Of a DNA stretch of 6,668 nucleotides, positions 1 to 4,601 are shown piece by piece. Location: NCBI GenBank assembly GCA_039962885.1, contig JBDVGI010000008.1:1-6668 (forward strand). Reading direction: 5' to 3'. Positions within the stretch are counted from its first letter, which is position 1. Each line of letters begins with the position of its first letter. The notes beneath the pieces are model-generated. The model had not been told where the DNA came from and did not search any database. It saw only the letters and a list, made by a program, of their open reading frames with translations. Source of the DNA: Litorimonas sp039962885 (lineage in GTDB: Bacteria > Pseudomonadota > Alphaproteobacteria > Caulobacterales > Maricaulaceae). The position numbers and the translations under genes are program-made.

Positions 1-2
1 AA

Positions 3-365
3 ACTAATCTTGCCACCAAAATAACAAGTTATAAACGTAAAAATAAAGCTGAAATTTTTAGTGAAAAAGTTGCGGCAGGGAGTCAGAAAACCAAAATTTC
101 AATATATGTAGAAAAAATCAAAAATACTAAAAACACATATAAAATTAGTTATGATATAGACCTTCCAAGTCGGCCTTTCGTTGCTATATTTGTACTGTTG
201 ATGTTTCTAACTTTCATAGTCATTGGGCAATTAGTTGGTCTAGGCATCGCAGTTGTTTTATATATGATGTTTTCAATGTCTGATAAAACGAAAATTGAAA
301 AAGTATTTCCAATCAAGTCTATTATCCATGACGCAATTTTAAAACTAGAGAACAATGTTGAGTAA
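3..365 (+). CDS. C-terminal part of an unrecognised membrane protein (5' partial)
   Basis: An open frame enters from the left edge and ends at TAA 363-365, giving 120 visible residues; the start lies outside the window. The first 55 residues are polar and lysine-rich. Residues about 59-92 form a long hydrophobic stretch (PFVAIFVLLMFLTF, then GLGIAVVLYMMF), long enough for two short membrane helices in a hairpin or one long one. A charged tail of about 28 residues (KTKIEKVFP onward) follows. I do not recognise a family. The end of the gene overlaps the next gene's ATG by 11 bases, so the two are probably translated together. The membrane location is inferred from hydrophobicity only. The stop-free frame, codon choice typical of an AT-rich gene and the overlap make it likely to be real. 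Confidence 0.7.
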   Translation, partial: TNLATKITSYKRKNKAEIFSEKVAAGSQKTKISIYVEKIKNTKNTYKISYDIDLPSRPFVAIFVLLMFLTFIVIGQLVGLGIAVVLYMMFSMSDKTKIEKVFPIKSIIHDAILKLENNVE

Positions 366-618
366 ACTTAATTCTAATAGTTTCGGTAGTTTTGAGAAAC
401 ATCTGATATTCTCTGTACCTAAACAACATGCGCCCTTGCTTGAAGATGCTGGTTGGAAAGTTTTTCAAAATAGCGTTATCGGAACGCAGTTTAAGTTTAG
501 CTTTCATAATCGCGGTACAGGCGATGATGAAACAGTTTTGTTCGAACTTATGCATGCCCTGCCTGAAACGTACGAAGGCAATGGTTTACGCGTGCTTTGG
601 GGACGATCTGAATATTAG
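355..618 (+). CDS. Small hypothetical protein, 87 residues
   Basis: The frame runs from ATG 355 to TAG 616-618. The ATG lies inside the end of the preceding gene (overlap 355-365). An AGAG a few bases upstream could serve as a weak ribosome binding site, so translational coupling is likely. The protein is soluble-looking, with no signal peptide or membrane segment. It alternates short hydrophobic strands (HLIFSVP, FKFSFHN, TVLFELMHALP) with acidic turns and ends in LRVLWGRSEY, which suggests a small alpha/beta fold. I recognise no family. Being paired with a membrane-protein gene, it could be that protein's cytosolic partner, but this rests only on adjacency. Confidence 0.65.
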   Translation: MLSKLNSNSFGSFEKHLIFSVPKQHAPLLEDAGWKVFQNSVIGTQFKFSFHNRGTGDDETVLFELMHALPETYEGNGLRVLWGRSEY

Positions 619-863
619 AACGAATGCCTAATGGTTGATTTCAAAACGTAGAAACATCCCCAAAACGGACGTTGTAATGAATATTAATCACTTAAATTAT
701 TCAATGTAATCGTGGCTTTTCAATAAAGACCTCCGGTGTGATCGTCTTCACATTTTCTTCCCTCTCCAATAGTTTTAACAACCTAAATTTTAGTATTACA
801 ATTCTATATTTTTCGTACACGAAACAGAAAGTTTGTGAGTTTGCTATAGAAGTGGGGGCAGTC
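619..863. other. Intergenic stretch with no convincing gene
   Basis: About 245 bases of AT-rich sequence with stops in all frames. An open frame continues upstream from the 864 ORF to a GTG at 738, but its translation is low-complexity (many F, S, N) with no ribosome binding site at the GTG, so it is not taken as coding. The only structured element seen is the short repeat copy at 652-673. Confidence 0.5.
652..673 (+). repeat. Degenerate copy of the intergenic ATCCCC...CGGACGTT repeat
   Basis: These 22 bases match positions 3079-3100 at 18 of 22 positions by hand alignment (shared pattern AAA-Y-ATCCCC, then CGGACGTT). At 3079 the motif is the right half of a large palindrome; here no matching left arm (AACGTCCGCT) is found. 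It therefore looks like a decayed half copy. It lies 34 bases after the stop of the 87-residue gene. A weaker third match (AACATCCCC then CGG) lies at about 2812-2827. Confidence 0.4.
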
Positions 864-944
864 ATGAATAGGTACAGAGATAGAAGGCGTGCGAGAAAAG
901 CGACGCGAAAGGAACTAAGAGCAGACCGAAAAGCGGTTCGATGA
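864..944 (+). CDS. Possible 26-residue arginine-rich small protein
   Basis: A very short frame runs from ATG 864 to TGA 942-944. A run of five G (853-857) lies six bases before the ATG and could act as a Shine-Dalgarno sequence, though it is not a clean GGAGG. The peptide is very basic (MNRYRDRRRARKATRKELR at its start), with 10 arginines and 3 lysines. If made, it would bind nucleic acid or membranes, or simply be unstable. I recognise no known family. It is too short for codon statistics to decide and could be chance. The longer in-frame version starting at GTG 738 is judged less likely because its first 40 residues are low-complexity. Confidence 0.25.
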   Translation: MNRYRDRRRARKATRKELRADRKAVR

Positions 945-1002
945 GAGATGTGATTTCAAAGGCTAGATTTTAAACTGGTGCACTACCCAAATAAACGTAA
1001 AA

Positions 1003-1031
1003 TTGACTCCAATTGCTATTCATGATTAAAT
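1003..1031 (+). promoter_or_regulatory. Sigma-70-type promoter for the 118-residue gene
   Basis: TTGACT at 1003-1008 (5 of 6 to the -35 consensus) and TTAAAT at 1026-1031 are separated by 17 bases, the optimal spacing. Transcription would start near 1038, leaving a leader of about 23 bases with AAAGGG before the ATG at 1061. An alternative -10 is TATAAA at 1037-1042 with TTGCTA at 1013-1018. Either option argues that the in-frame codon at 1013 is not the true start. Confidence 0.45.
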
Positions 1032-1060
1032 TGTTGTATAAAAATAGAAAGGGCGTAAAT

Positions 1061-1417
1061 ATGGGAAAAGCTGAAGAAAACACACCAAAAACCAAGAACT
1101 GGTTTGCGTATTGCAATACTCAACCTGGGAACGCGGAAAACTTTTACGTGATAGGACAAGTGGAAACGAATGCTTCAAATTTAATTCCAAAACTTAGAAA
1201 AGCGCATCAAGGCTTGAATACAAAAATATTAATTTTGGAACTTACAATCGTAGATATTAGCACTCCTGGAACTGTAGGCACCCCTTCAGTAGCATTCAGG
1301 CCTGCAAGGTATGACCAAGAGACCTGCATAAATGATCAAGAAAAAATCGAAACTGTGTCAATAATAGTTCCAGGTGATGGAGATATCATTGACATAAAAG
1401 TTGAAGAAATTTCCTAA
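1061..1417 (+). CDS. Hypothetical protein, 118 residues, probably beta-rich
   Basis: The ATG at 1061 is chosen over in-frame candidates near 1013 and 1022. It has AAAGGG (1048-1053) seven bases upstream, and the earlier starts fall inside a good promoter. The frame ends at TAA 1415-1417. The protein has a polar start (MGKAEENTPKTKNWFAYC) followed by alternating strand-like segments: FYVIGQVET, KILILELTIVDIS, SVAFRPARY, ETVSIIVPG and IIDIKVEEIS. That pattern suggests a small beta-sandwich or barrel. There is no signal peptide or membrane helix. Cysteines occur in AYCNTQ and ETCIND. I do not recognise the family, although the conserved-looking core (NAENFYVIGQVET ... RKAHQGLN) reads like a genuine folded protein. 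It appears to be transcribed alone and is followed by hairpins. Confidence 0.75.
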   Translation: MGKAEENTPKTKNWFAYCNTQPGNAENFYVIGQVETNASNLIPKLRKAHQGLNTKILILELTIVDISTPGTVGTPSVAFRPARYDQETCINDQEKIETVSIIVPGDGDIIDIKVEEIS

Positions 1418-1452
1418 TATTTGACAAATCTGCGTATAGAACTGCGAAATGC

Positions 1453-1477
1453 AAAATGCCGTTAAGGCGTTCATTTT
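1453..1477 (+). terminator. Possible terminator hairpin 1 after the 118-residue gene
   Basis: AAAATG (1453-1458) pairs with CATTTT (1472-1477). An inner CC/GG pair and a short bulge lie between the arms, and the structure ends in a T-run. The A-rich arm and T-rich arm resemble an intrinsic terminator that can work on both strands. The GC core is small, so the call is weak. It lies 35 bases after the stop at 1417. Confidence 0.3.
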
Positions 1478-1491
1478 AGCCGCTCTTCCAG

Positions 1492-1527
1492 GCCGACTTG
1501 GAATATATATATATATGGGTCGGCTTT
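1492..1527 (+). terminator. Hairpin with an (AT)7 apex, possible terminator
   Basis: GCCGAC (1492-1497) and GTCGGC (1519-1524) form a perfect 6-bp inverted repeat, followed by TTT. The apex contains an (AT)7 run (1503-1516) that can itself fold back and lengthen the stem. The T-tract is short, so this may be a terminator, a supercoiling-sensitive cruciform site or just a stable hairpin. It separates the 118-residue gene from the broken gene downstream. Confidence 0.4.
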
Positions 1528-1752
1528 ATGCCTACTTTTCATAGTTTGAGCTAGAGAGCAGCTGCAATTTTTTGAAAGTACACTAAAATGTACCGTCGAG
1601 AAAAAGAAGCGTCGGGGTGCAGTTGTATTACGTAGACTATATCCACAATCTAAAGTCATGGTATATTGTATATTTTCTGAATTTCTATGAAAATAGAAAT
1701 AAATATTATATTCGACGGTGCAATTAAATTCCAAAACAACCTAGGAAATAAG
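1528..1752. other. Intergenic stretch with no convincing gene
   Basis: AT-rich sequence with stops in all frames. An 87-codon minus-strand open frame crosses it (1471-1734), but that frame runs through both arms of the hairpin at 1492-1524 and has a low-complexity F/S/Y-rich translation, so it is not accepted. A plus-strand ATG at 1687 is in frame with 1753 but lacks a ribosome binding site. Confidence 0.4.
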
Positions 1753-2092
1753 ATGACTACATTTTACTGTGCAGATCGATATTATGAGTGTCGCAATAAT
1801 ATACCGGGGCGAGTTGAAAAACGGCATATAGGCCTTTGGAGAAGTACGGCTTCACGGGCTTGTTATGGTCCGCAAATTGTTATTTATCATCATTTTGACG
1901 AAATCCCCTCTGATGTGGGTGATCGCCGCGTCCAATATAAACAAACAACTTGTGACCGGGGGAGGCCATTACACATTATTGAAACAGGTGATAGAAGACC
2001 TATTAGAACAACAAGGGCTCACAGGAGAGAAGGTTCTCACTGTGGTTTTATCTAAACTTCAAGGGCGTTCAATTTTGAGCAGCATCTATTAA
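1753..2092 (+). pseudogene. Frameshifted small gene: 112 codons if one G of a G5 run is removed
   Basis: Two overlapping frames are open here: frame A from ATG 1753 to TAA 2055, and frame B from about 1832 to TAA 2090-2092. Hand counts of codon-position GC favour frame A in the first half (first-position GC about 53%, third about 29%). They favour frame B in the second half (about 58% and 37%). Frame A after about 1960 becomes an unlikely Arg/His/Thr string, whereas frame B reads as normal protein (HYTLLKQVIEDLLEQQGLTG). Removing one base from GGGGG at 1958-1962 joins them into one 112-residue protein that starts MTTFYCADRYYECRNN, with AGGA (1743-1746) six bases before the ATG. The break may be a true mutation, slippage, phase variation or a sequencing error. 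I recognise no family. If unbroken genes are preferred, the alternatives are 1753-2055 or 1865-2092. The next gene starts 42 bases downstream. Confidence 0.45.
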
Positions 2093-2134
2093 ATTATACA
2101 TACAGTTTAAGAAATACAAATTTGGGAGATTATA

Positions 2135-2752
2135 ATGATATTAACGAAAAATGACATTTTAGAAAAAATGAAACACAAATTGCTTTCAAAAGTTGGTTTC
2201 GGAATTTCGTCTTCTGAAAATGTTGCTGTATTAATTGTATCTATTAAGAGTCAATCTTACGAAACAACCTTAAAAACTTTAAGTTCAGCTCTAAAGGATG
2301 GTCACCATTTTGATGTTTTAAGTCATGTAACAAGTAATCCTGAAGGGAGGCATATAGCGGCAATTTACGATGTGAACGATCAAACAAAACCGCCTAACAA
2401 AAGTGACTATTCTCAATTTGAATCAACTTATGGAGAATGGGTTGTGGCGAGCGGTGGCACTTTTGAAGCCGCTTTACCCAATTACGATAACCCAGCCTCG
2501 CCAATTATACCTCTTTATGCGAGTAGGTCACACATATCTTGTGGTTCGAATGGTTACGTGAACGCAGTTTTGGTAAAAATAGAAGCCTCCGAGGATGGAG
2601 CAAAGTTTAACAAGGCCGGTAAAGACCCATTTATAGGAAAAACTTTACGCGTTATCCCACCTGGTAATGTTAGTGACACAGCTGTAGAATCGGATAGGCT
2701 TACTATATTCACTGATGAAAATGGAAAGATAACGGACTGGGGTGTATTTTAG
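2135..2752 (+). CDS. Hypothetical protein, 205 residues
   Basis: ATG 2135 has GGGAG (2124-2128) six bases upstream, and the frame ends at TAG 2750-2752. The first 20 residues are polar and basic (MILTKNDILEKMKHKLLSKV), not a signal peptide. A hydrophobic strand (ENVAVLIVSIKS) follows. The middle carries HIAAIYDV, a tryptophan-containing EWVVASGGTFEAALP and PIIPLYASRSHISCGSNG. The end is KTLRVIPPG and a polar C-terminus (DENGKITDWGVF). The composition is that of a soluble cytosolic alpha/beta protein. I do not recognise a domain or a catalytic motif. It begins 42 bases after the frameshifted gene and has its own strong ribosome binding site, so the two may have formed one transcript. A palindrome-bearing gap and a convergent gene follow it. 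Confidence 0.75.
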   Translation: MILTKNDILEKMKHKLLSKVGFGISSSENVAVLIVSIKSQSYETTLKTLSSALKDGHHFDVLSHVTSNPEGRHIAAIYDVNDQTKPPNKSDYSQFESTYGEWVVASGGTFEAALPNYDNPASPIIPLYASRSHISCGSNGYVNAVLVKIEASEDGAKFNKAGKDPFIGKTLRVIPPGNVSDTAVESDRLTIFTDENGKITDWGVF

Positions 2753-3013
2753 CCACTCATAAAACGTTTGACATGCATTTAGTTATATTAGGCTAATACA
2801 TAGCGCGGAGCAACATCCCCTCCACGGCAAGCGTACCTTGCATCTTGGCAAACAAAAGATGAGCCTGATTTTTCAATATCTGGTTCATGCGTAGCACACC
2901 CGACTAGAAAGCGTTATAAGCATTTGCTAGCAGAGTTTCATTCTTATTTTATATGTTACTCTGAATTATTAGGCAACCATGCGCGCGGTTGGGTTTGCTC
3001 GAAAACACACCTT

Positions 3014-3135
3014 AGAGGCTTACTTTGGGCGTTTTAAAACACTGCTAACGTCCGCTTTGCCCCCCTTGAAGAAGTCGCAAATATCCCCTTAGCGGACGTT
3101 AGCCCAACAGCCTACTTTGAGAGCTTTTGAAAACA
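3014..3135 (+). repeat. Imperfect direct repeats flanking the palindrome
   Basis: Positions 3014-3041 and 3107-3135 share a pattern of the form GCyTACTTTGrG, then TTTT-AAAACA. About 23 positions match when three single-base gaps are allowed. The copies lie on either side of the 3044-3103 palindrome, about 93 bases apart in the same orientation. The whole unit of about 120 bases is therefore direct repeat, palindrome, direct repeat. It may be one mobile or dispersed intergenic element, or a local duplication. Confidence 0.4.
3044..3103. repeat. 13-bp perfect palindrome with 34-base loop (dispersed repeat, possible bidirectional terminator)
   Basis: GCTAACGTCCGCT (3044-3056) is an exact inverted copy of AGCGGACGTTAGC (3091-3103), with 34 bases between. 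The stem is long and GC-rich enough to form a very stable hairpin. It sits between two convergent genes, where it could stop transcription from both sides. Palindromic intergenic repeats with a GTCCGC/GCGGAC core are, to my recollection, common in marine gammaproteobacteria, though I cannot check this here. Its overall size and the CGTTAGC end recall integron attC sites. However, the arms are perfectly paired, without the unpaired bases typical of attC, and no integrase or cassette array is seen. Confidence 0.6.
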
Positions 3136-3153
3136 TAGGGCGTGGATAGTAAT

Positions 3154-3978
3154 TCAGTCAACATAACCAGCTGTCGAGGCCAATTCCGACAGTCTGATAT
3201 TTTCCTTATCAAGTTTATCGATTAAGTTTTTATCAGATGGCGACTTTAAAAGAGCCATATAAATTAATCTACATCTCAAAATTTGAATTTGAATTCTTGT
3301 TTTTGTAAAAGTGTTTTCTGAATACAGATTTAGCATTTCCCAAAAGGGGTTGTTAAATGGGTTTTCGCAGTAGGGAACCGCCTCATACGATGCGGTATCA
3401 TAACCTAGCGAGGCCATAAATTTCGCAATCTCATCCTTTAAGGAACTGGAGAAATCTCCCAACTCATCAAGAAGCAGTTTCAATCCCTTGATGTTTTTTT
3501 CGATTTCGTTGAGGTTTTCTTCGGGCCCATCAAAAAACTCCACTTCCATTGCTAAGTGAAATTCTGCCAACCATTCTTTATTCTTCAGTTCTATTTCAGA
3601 TAGTTTAGATAATTGTTGTTCATGAATATTATTTGCTTGTGTATCAGAAATCTGAAATTCATTTTCAGCAAACTTTATCTCATGTCTATTTTTCATACCC
3701 TGAAGTGTTCTTACAGTAAACTTTTCAACGTCATTAGTTTCAACATGATGCCGGTAACACATGAGCAATAAATTTTCGAAAGACCTGCGGTTTTCGTCTG
3801 ACATGTCTGGATTGTATCTCTGGCCCTCTTCTTCCGCAGCTTCAATGTGGCATATCTGTGAAACAAAGGCACCATGTTCATTGATAAGAATGTGTTCACA
3901 TTCTGGGTAAGCACATTGATTACCGGACAATGCAAATAGTCGCCTAATAGTGTCCAATTTAGGTGCTTTTCTAGCCAT
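3154..3978 (-). CDS. HNH endonuclease-like protein with helical C-terminal region
   Basis: Minus-strand frame of 274 residues from ATG 3978-3976 to TGA 3156-3154. A TTG 18 bases further upstream is in frame, but the ATG is preferred because GAGAG lies eight bases before it. Residues about 14-85 form an HNH fold: a Cys22/Cys27 pair (CAYPEC), a CHIEAA segment with the likely catalytic His44, and a GQRYNPDMSDENRRS linker. The closing motif ENLLLMCYRHH contains Asn69, Cys74, His77 and His78. This is the Zn-bound beta-beta-alpha-metal nuclease layout, so DNA or RNA cleavage is the likely activity. The remaining residues, about 100-274, are mostly helical and partly coiled-coil-like (SKLSEIELKNKEWLAEFHL, LNEIEKNIKGLKLLLDELG), and I recognise no domain there. 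Standalone HNH proteins with a variable C-terminal region are frequent in accessory and defence loci, but a defence role is inference only. Confidence 0.8.
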   Translation of the reverse strand: MARKAPKLDTIRRLFALSGNQCAYPECEHILINEHGAFVSQICHIEAAEEEGQRYNPDMSDENRRSFENLLLMCYRHHVETNDVEKFTVRTLQGMKNRHEIKFAENEFQISDTQANNIHEQQLSKLSEIELKNKEWLAEFHLAMEVEFFDGPEENLNEIEKNIKGLKLLLDELGDFSSSLKDEIAKFMASLGYDTASYEAVPYCENPFNNPFWEMLNLYSENTFTKTRIQIQILRCRLIYMALLKSPSDKNLIDKLDKENIRLSELASTAGYVD

Positions 3979-4090
3979 AAGAATTACTCTCAACAACGAT
4001 TTAAAAGCTATAGAGTAGTTACGCTCACCCTACCAGATAGCATTTGCAACCCGTTAGCTTCAATAACTTATCGAGCATAGTTTTAATCAC
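3979..4090 (-). other. Spacer between the two minus-strand genes
   Basis: These 112 bases separate the stop of the 105-residue gene from the ATG of the HNH gene. No clear terminator is seen. Read on the minus strand, a possible TTGCAA box and AT-rich TATAGC-like sequences occur, but they do not form a convincing promoter. Co-transcription of the two genes is therefore possible but not shown. Confidence 0.3.
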
Positions 4091-4408
4091 CTAACCACAC
4101 CAATCAGGCTTCTTAGAAAGCGCTTTACGGCCTTTGTGTAGCCACGGTTTCAAATACCCCAAAGTTATCCCTACCTGATCTAAATCCTCACCAGATACGC
4201 TTAAATCGAGTACAAGGCGCTCATATTTATCCAGCCCATATTCTTGAGTTATAGAAACCTCTACATTGCGTGTGAAACCCACAATCCATTCTTTGGCTTC
4301 ATATCCTCGCTCACGTTCCAATTCGCACTTAGCACCGCCTAGCGGACACAATCGTTTCAGACTTAACTCCACGTCTAGCAATGATGATATTAAGTTCTCG
4401 GGAGACAC
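4091..4408 (-). CDS. Hypothetical protein, 105 residues, GTG start
   Basis: Minus-strand frame ending at TAG 4093-4091. The GTG at 4408-4406 is chosen because a perfect GGAGG (4418-4414) lies five bases before it. A TTG at 4423, which would add five residues, has no binding site at the right distance. The protein begins MSPENLISSLLDVELSLKRL and has a charged middle (CELERERGYEAKEWIVGF) and a strand-like segment (KYERLVLDLSVSGEDLDQVG). The end is basic (HKGRKALSKKPDWCG). It has no signal peptide or membrane segment, and three cysteines. I recognise no family. It lies upstream of the HNH gene on the same strand and is divergent from the RHS gene. Its start region can form alternative hairpins, listed separately. 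Confidence 0.65.
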   Translation of the reverse strand: MSPENLISSLLDVELSLKRLCPLGGAKCELERERGYEAKEWIVGFTRNVEVSITQEYGLDKYERLVLDLSVSGEDLDQVGITLGYLKPWLHKGRKALSKKPDWCG

Positions 4409-4434
4409 ATGCCCCTCCGACAATGATGTGTCGG
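4404..4434 (-). promoter_or_regulatory. Two mutually exclusive hairpins over the start of the 105-residue gene
   Basis: Read on the minus strand, GACACAT (4432-4426) pairs perfectly with ATGTGTC (4410-4404). That 7-bp stem has a 15-base loop, contains the GTG start codon in the stem and exposes GGAGG in the loop. The same left-hand bases can instead form CCGACA/TGTCGG (4434-4429 with 4422-4417), a 6-bp stem with a 6-base loop that pairs two G of the ribosome binding site and frees the start codon. The two stems share bases and cannot coexist. This could control translation, or the 18-base dyad 4417-4434 could be a protein-binding operator. Confidence 0.4.
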
Positions 4435-4454
4435 TTACAACCTTCTCTCAAAGT

Positions 4455-4460
4455 ATTATA
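4455..4460 (-). promoter_or_regulatory. Perfect -10 box (TATAAT) for the 105-residue gene
   Basis: The minus strand reads TATAAT at 4460-4455, about 47 bases before the GTG start. Transcription would begin near 4448 and include the whole dual-hairpin region. No good -35 box lies 16-18 bases upstream (AAACTT at best), so an activator or a weak promoter is implied. Confidence 0.35.
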
Positions 4461-4546
4461 AAGTAAATTTCGAAGGAAAGTTTCTTTTATATTTATACAA
4501 AATCATCAATGTTAACTGATGGATAAAAGAAAATATGTTTTTCCAC

Positions 4547-4575
4547 TTTACAAGTAATGAGTGTTTATGAATATA
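4547..4575 (+). promoter_or_regulatory. Possible promoter for the RHS gene
   Basis: TTTACA (4547-4552) and AATATA (4570-4575) are spaced by 17 bases, upstream of the GAGGGGAG ribosome binding site. An overlapping TATATA (4572-4577) is an alternative -10 with a longer spacer. The region is AT-rich throughout, so chance matches are likely. Confidence 0.3.
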
Positions 4576-4601
4576 TACACGTAACTTTGAGGGGAGTTAT
4601 A

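Larger units (their letters stand above)
2753..3153. other. 400-base convergent gap carrying palindromic repeats
   Basis: The gap separates two genes that end toward each other. No convincing gene is present. It holds a TAGCC...GGCTA pair around the preceding stop (2750-2795), a weak copy of the ATCCCC repeat (2812-2827), and small hairpins GCAAG/CTTGC (2827-2841) and CAACC/GGTTG (2974-2991). The large palindrome at 3044-3103 and its flanking direct repeats lie near the right end. A 37-codon ORF (2979-3092) runs into the palindrome and is taken to be a chance product of it. Confidence 0.5.

Noticed and set aside
738..863. Upstream extension of the 864 ORF to GTG 738
   Set aside because: The extension has no ribosome binding site and is low-complexity; the ATG at 864 is the better start.
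1013..1060. Earlier in-frame start for the 118-residue protein
   Set aside because: The codons fall inside the TTGACT-N17-TTAAAT promoter and lack a ribosome binding site, whereas ATG 1061 has AAAGGG at the right distance.
1471..1734. 87-codon minus-strand open frame
   Set aside because: It crosses both arms of the hairpin at 1492-1524 and its translation is low-complexity (F, S, Y rich). No ribosome binding site was seen.
2979..3092. 37-codon plus-strand ORF from an ATG at 2979
   Set aside because: Its second half is the palindrome itself and no ribosome binding site precedes it. Dispersed palindromes often create such spurious ORFs.
3979..3996. TTG start six codons upstream for the HNH protein
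   Set aside because: The GAGAG ribosome binding site lies between this TTG and the ATG at 3978, so it can serve only the ATG.
4409..4423. TTG start five codons upstream for the 105-residue protein
   Set aside because: GGAGG lies downstream of the TTG and is correctly spaced for the GTG at 4408.
4266..4466. 66-codon plus-strand open frame
   Set aside because: It is antisense to the 105-residue gene, has no binding site and has a poor composition.
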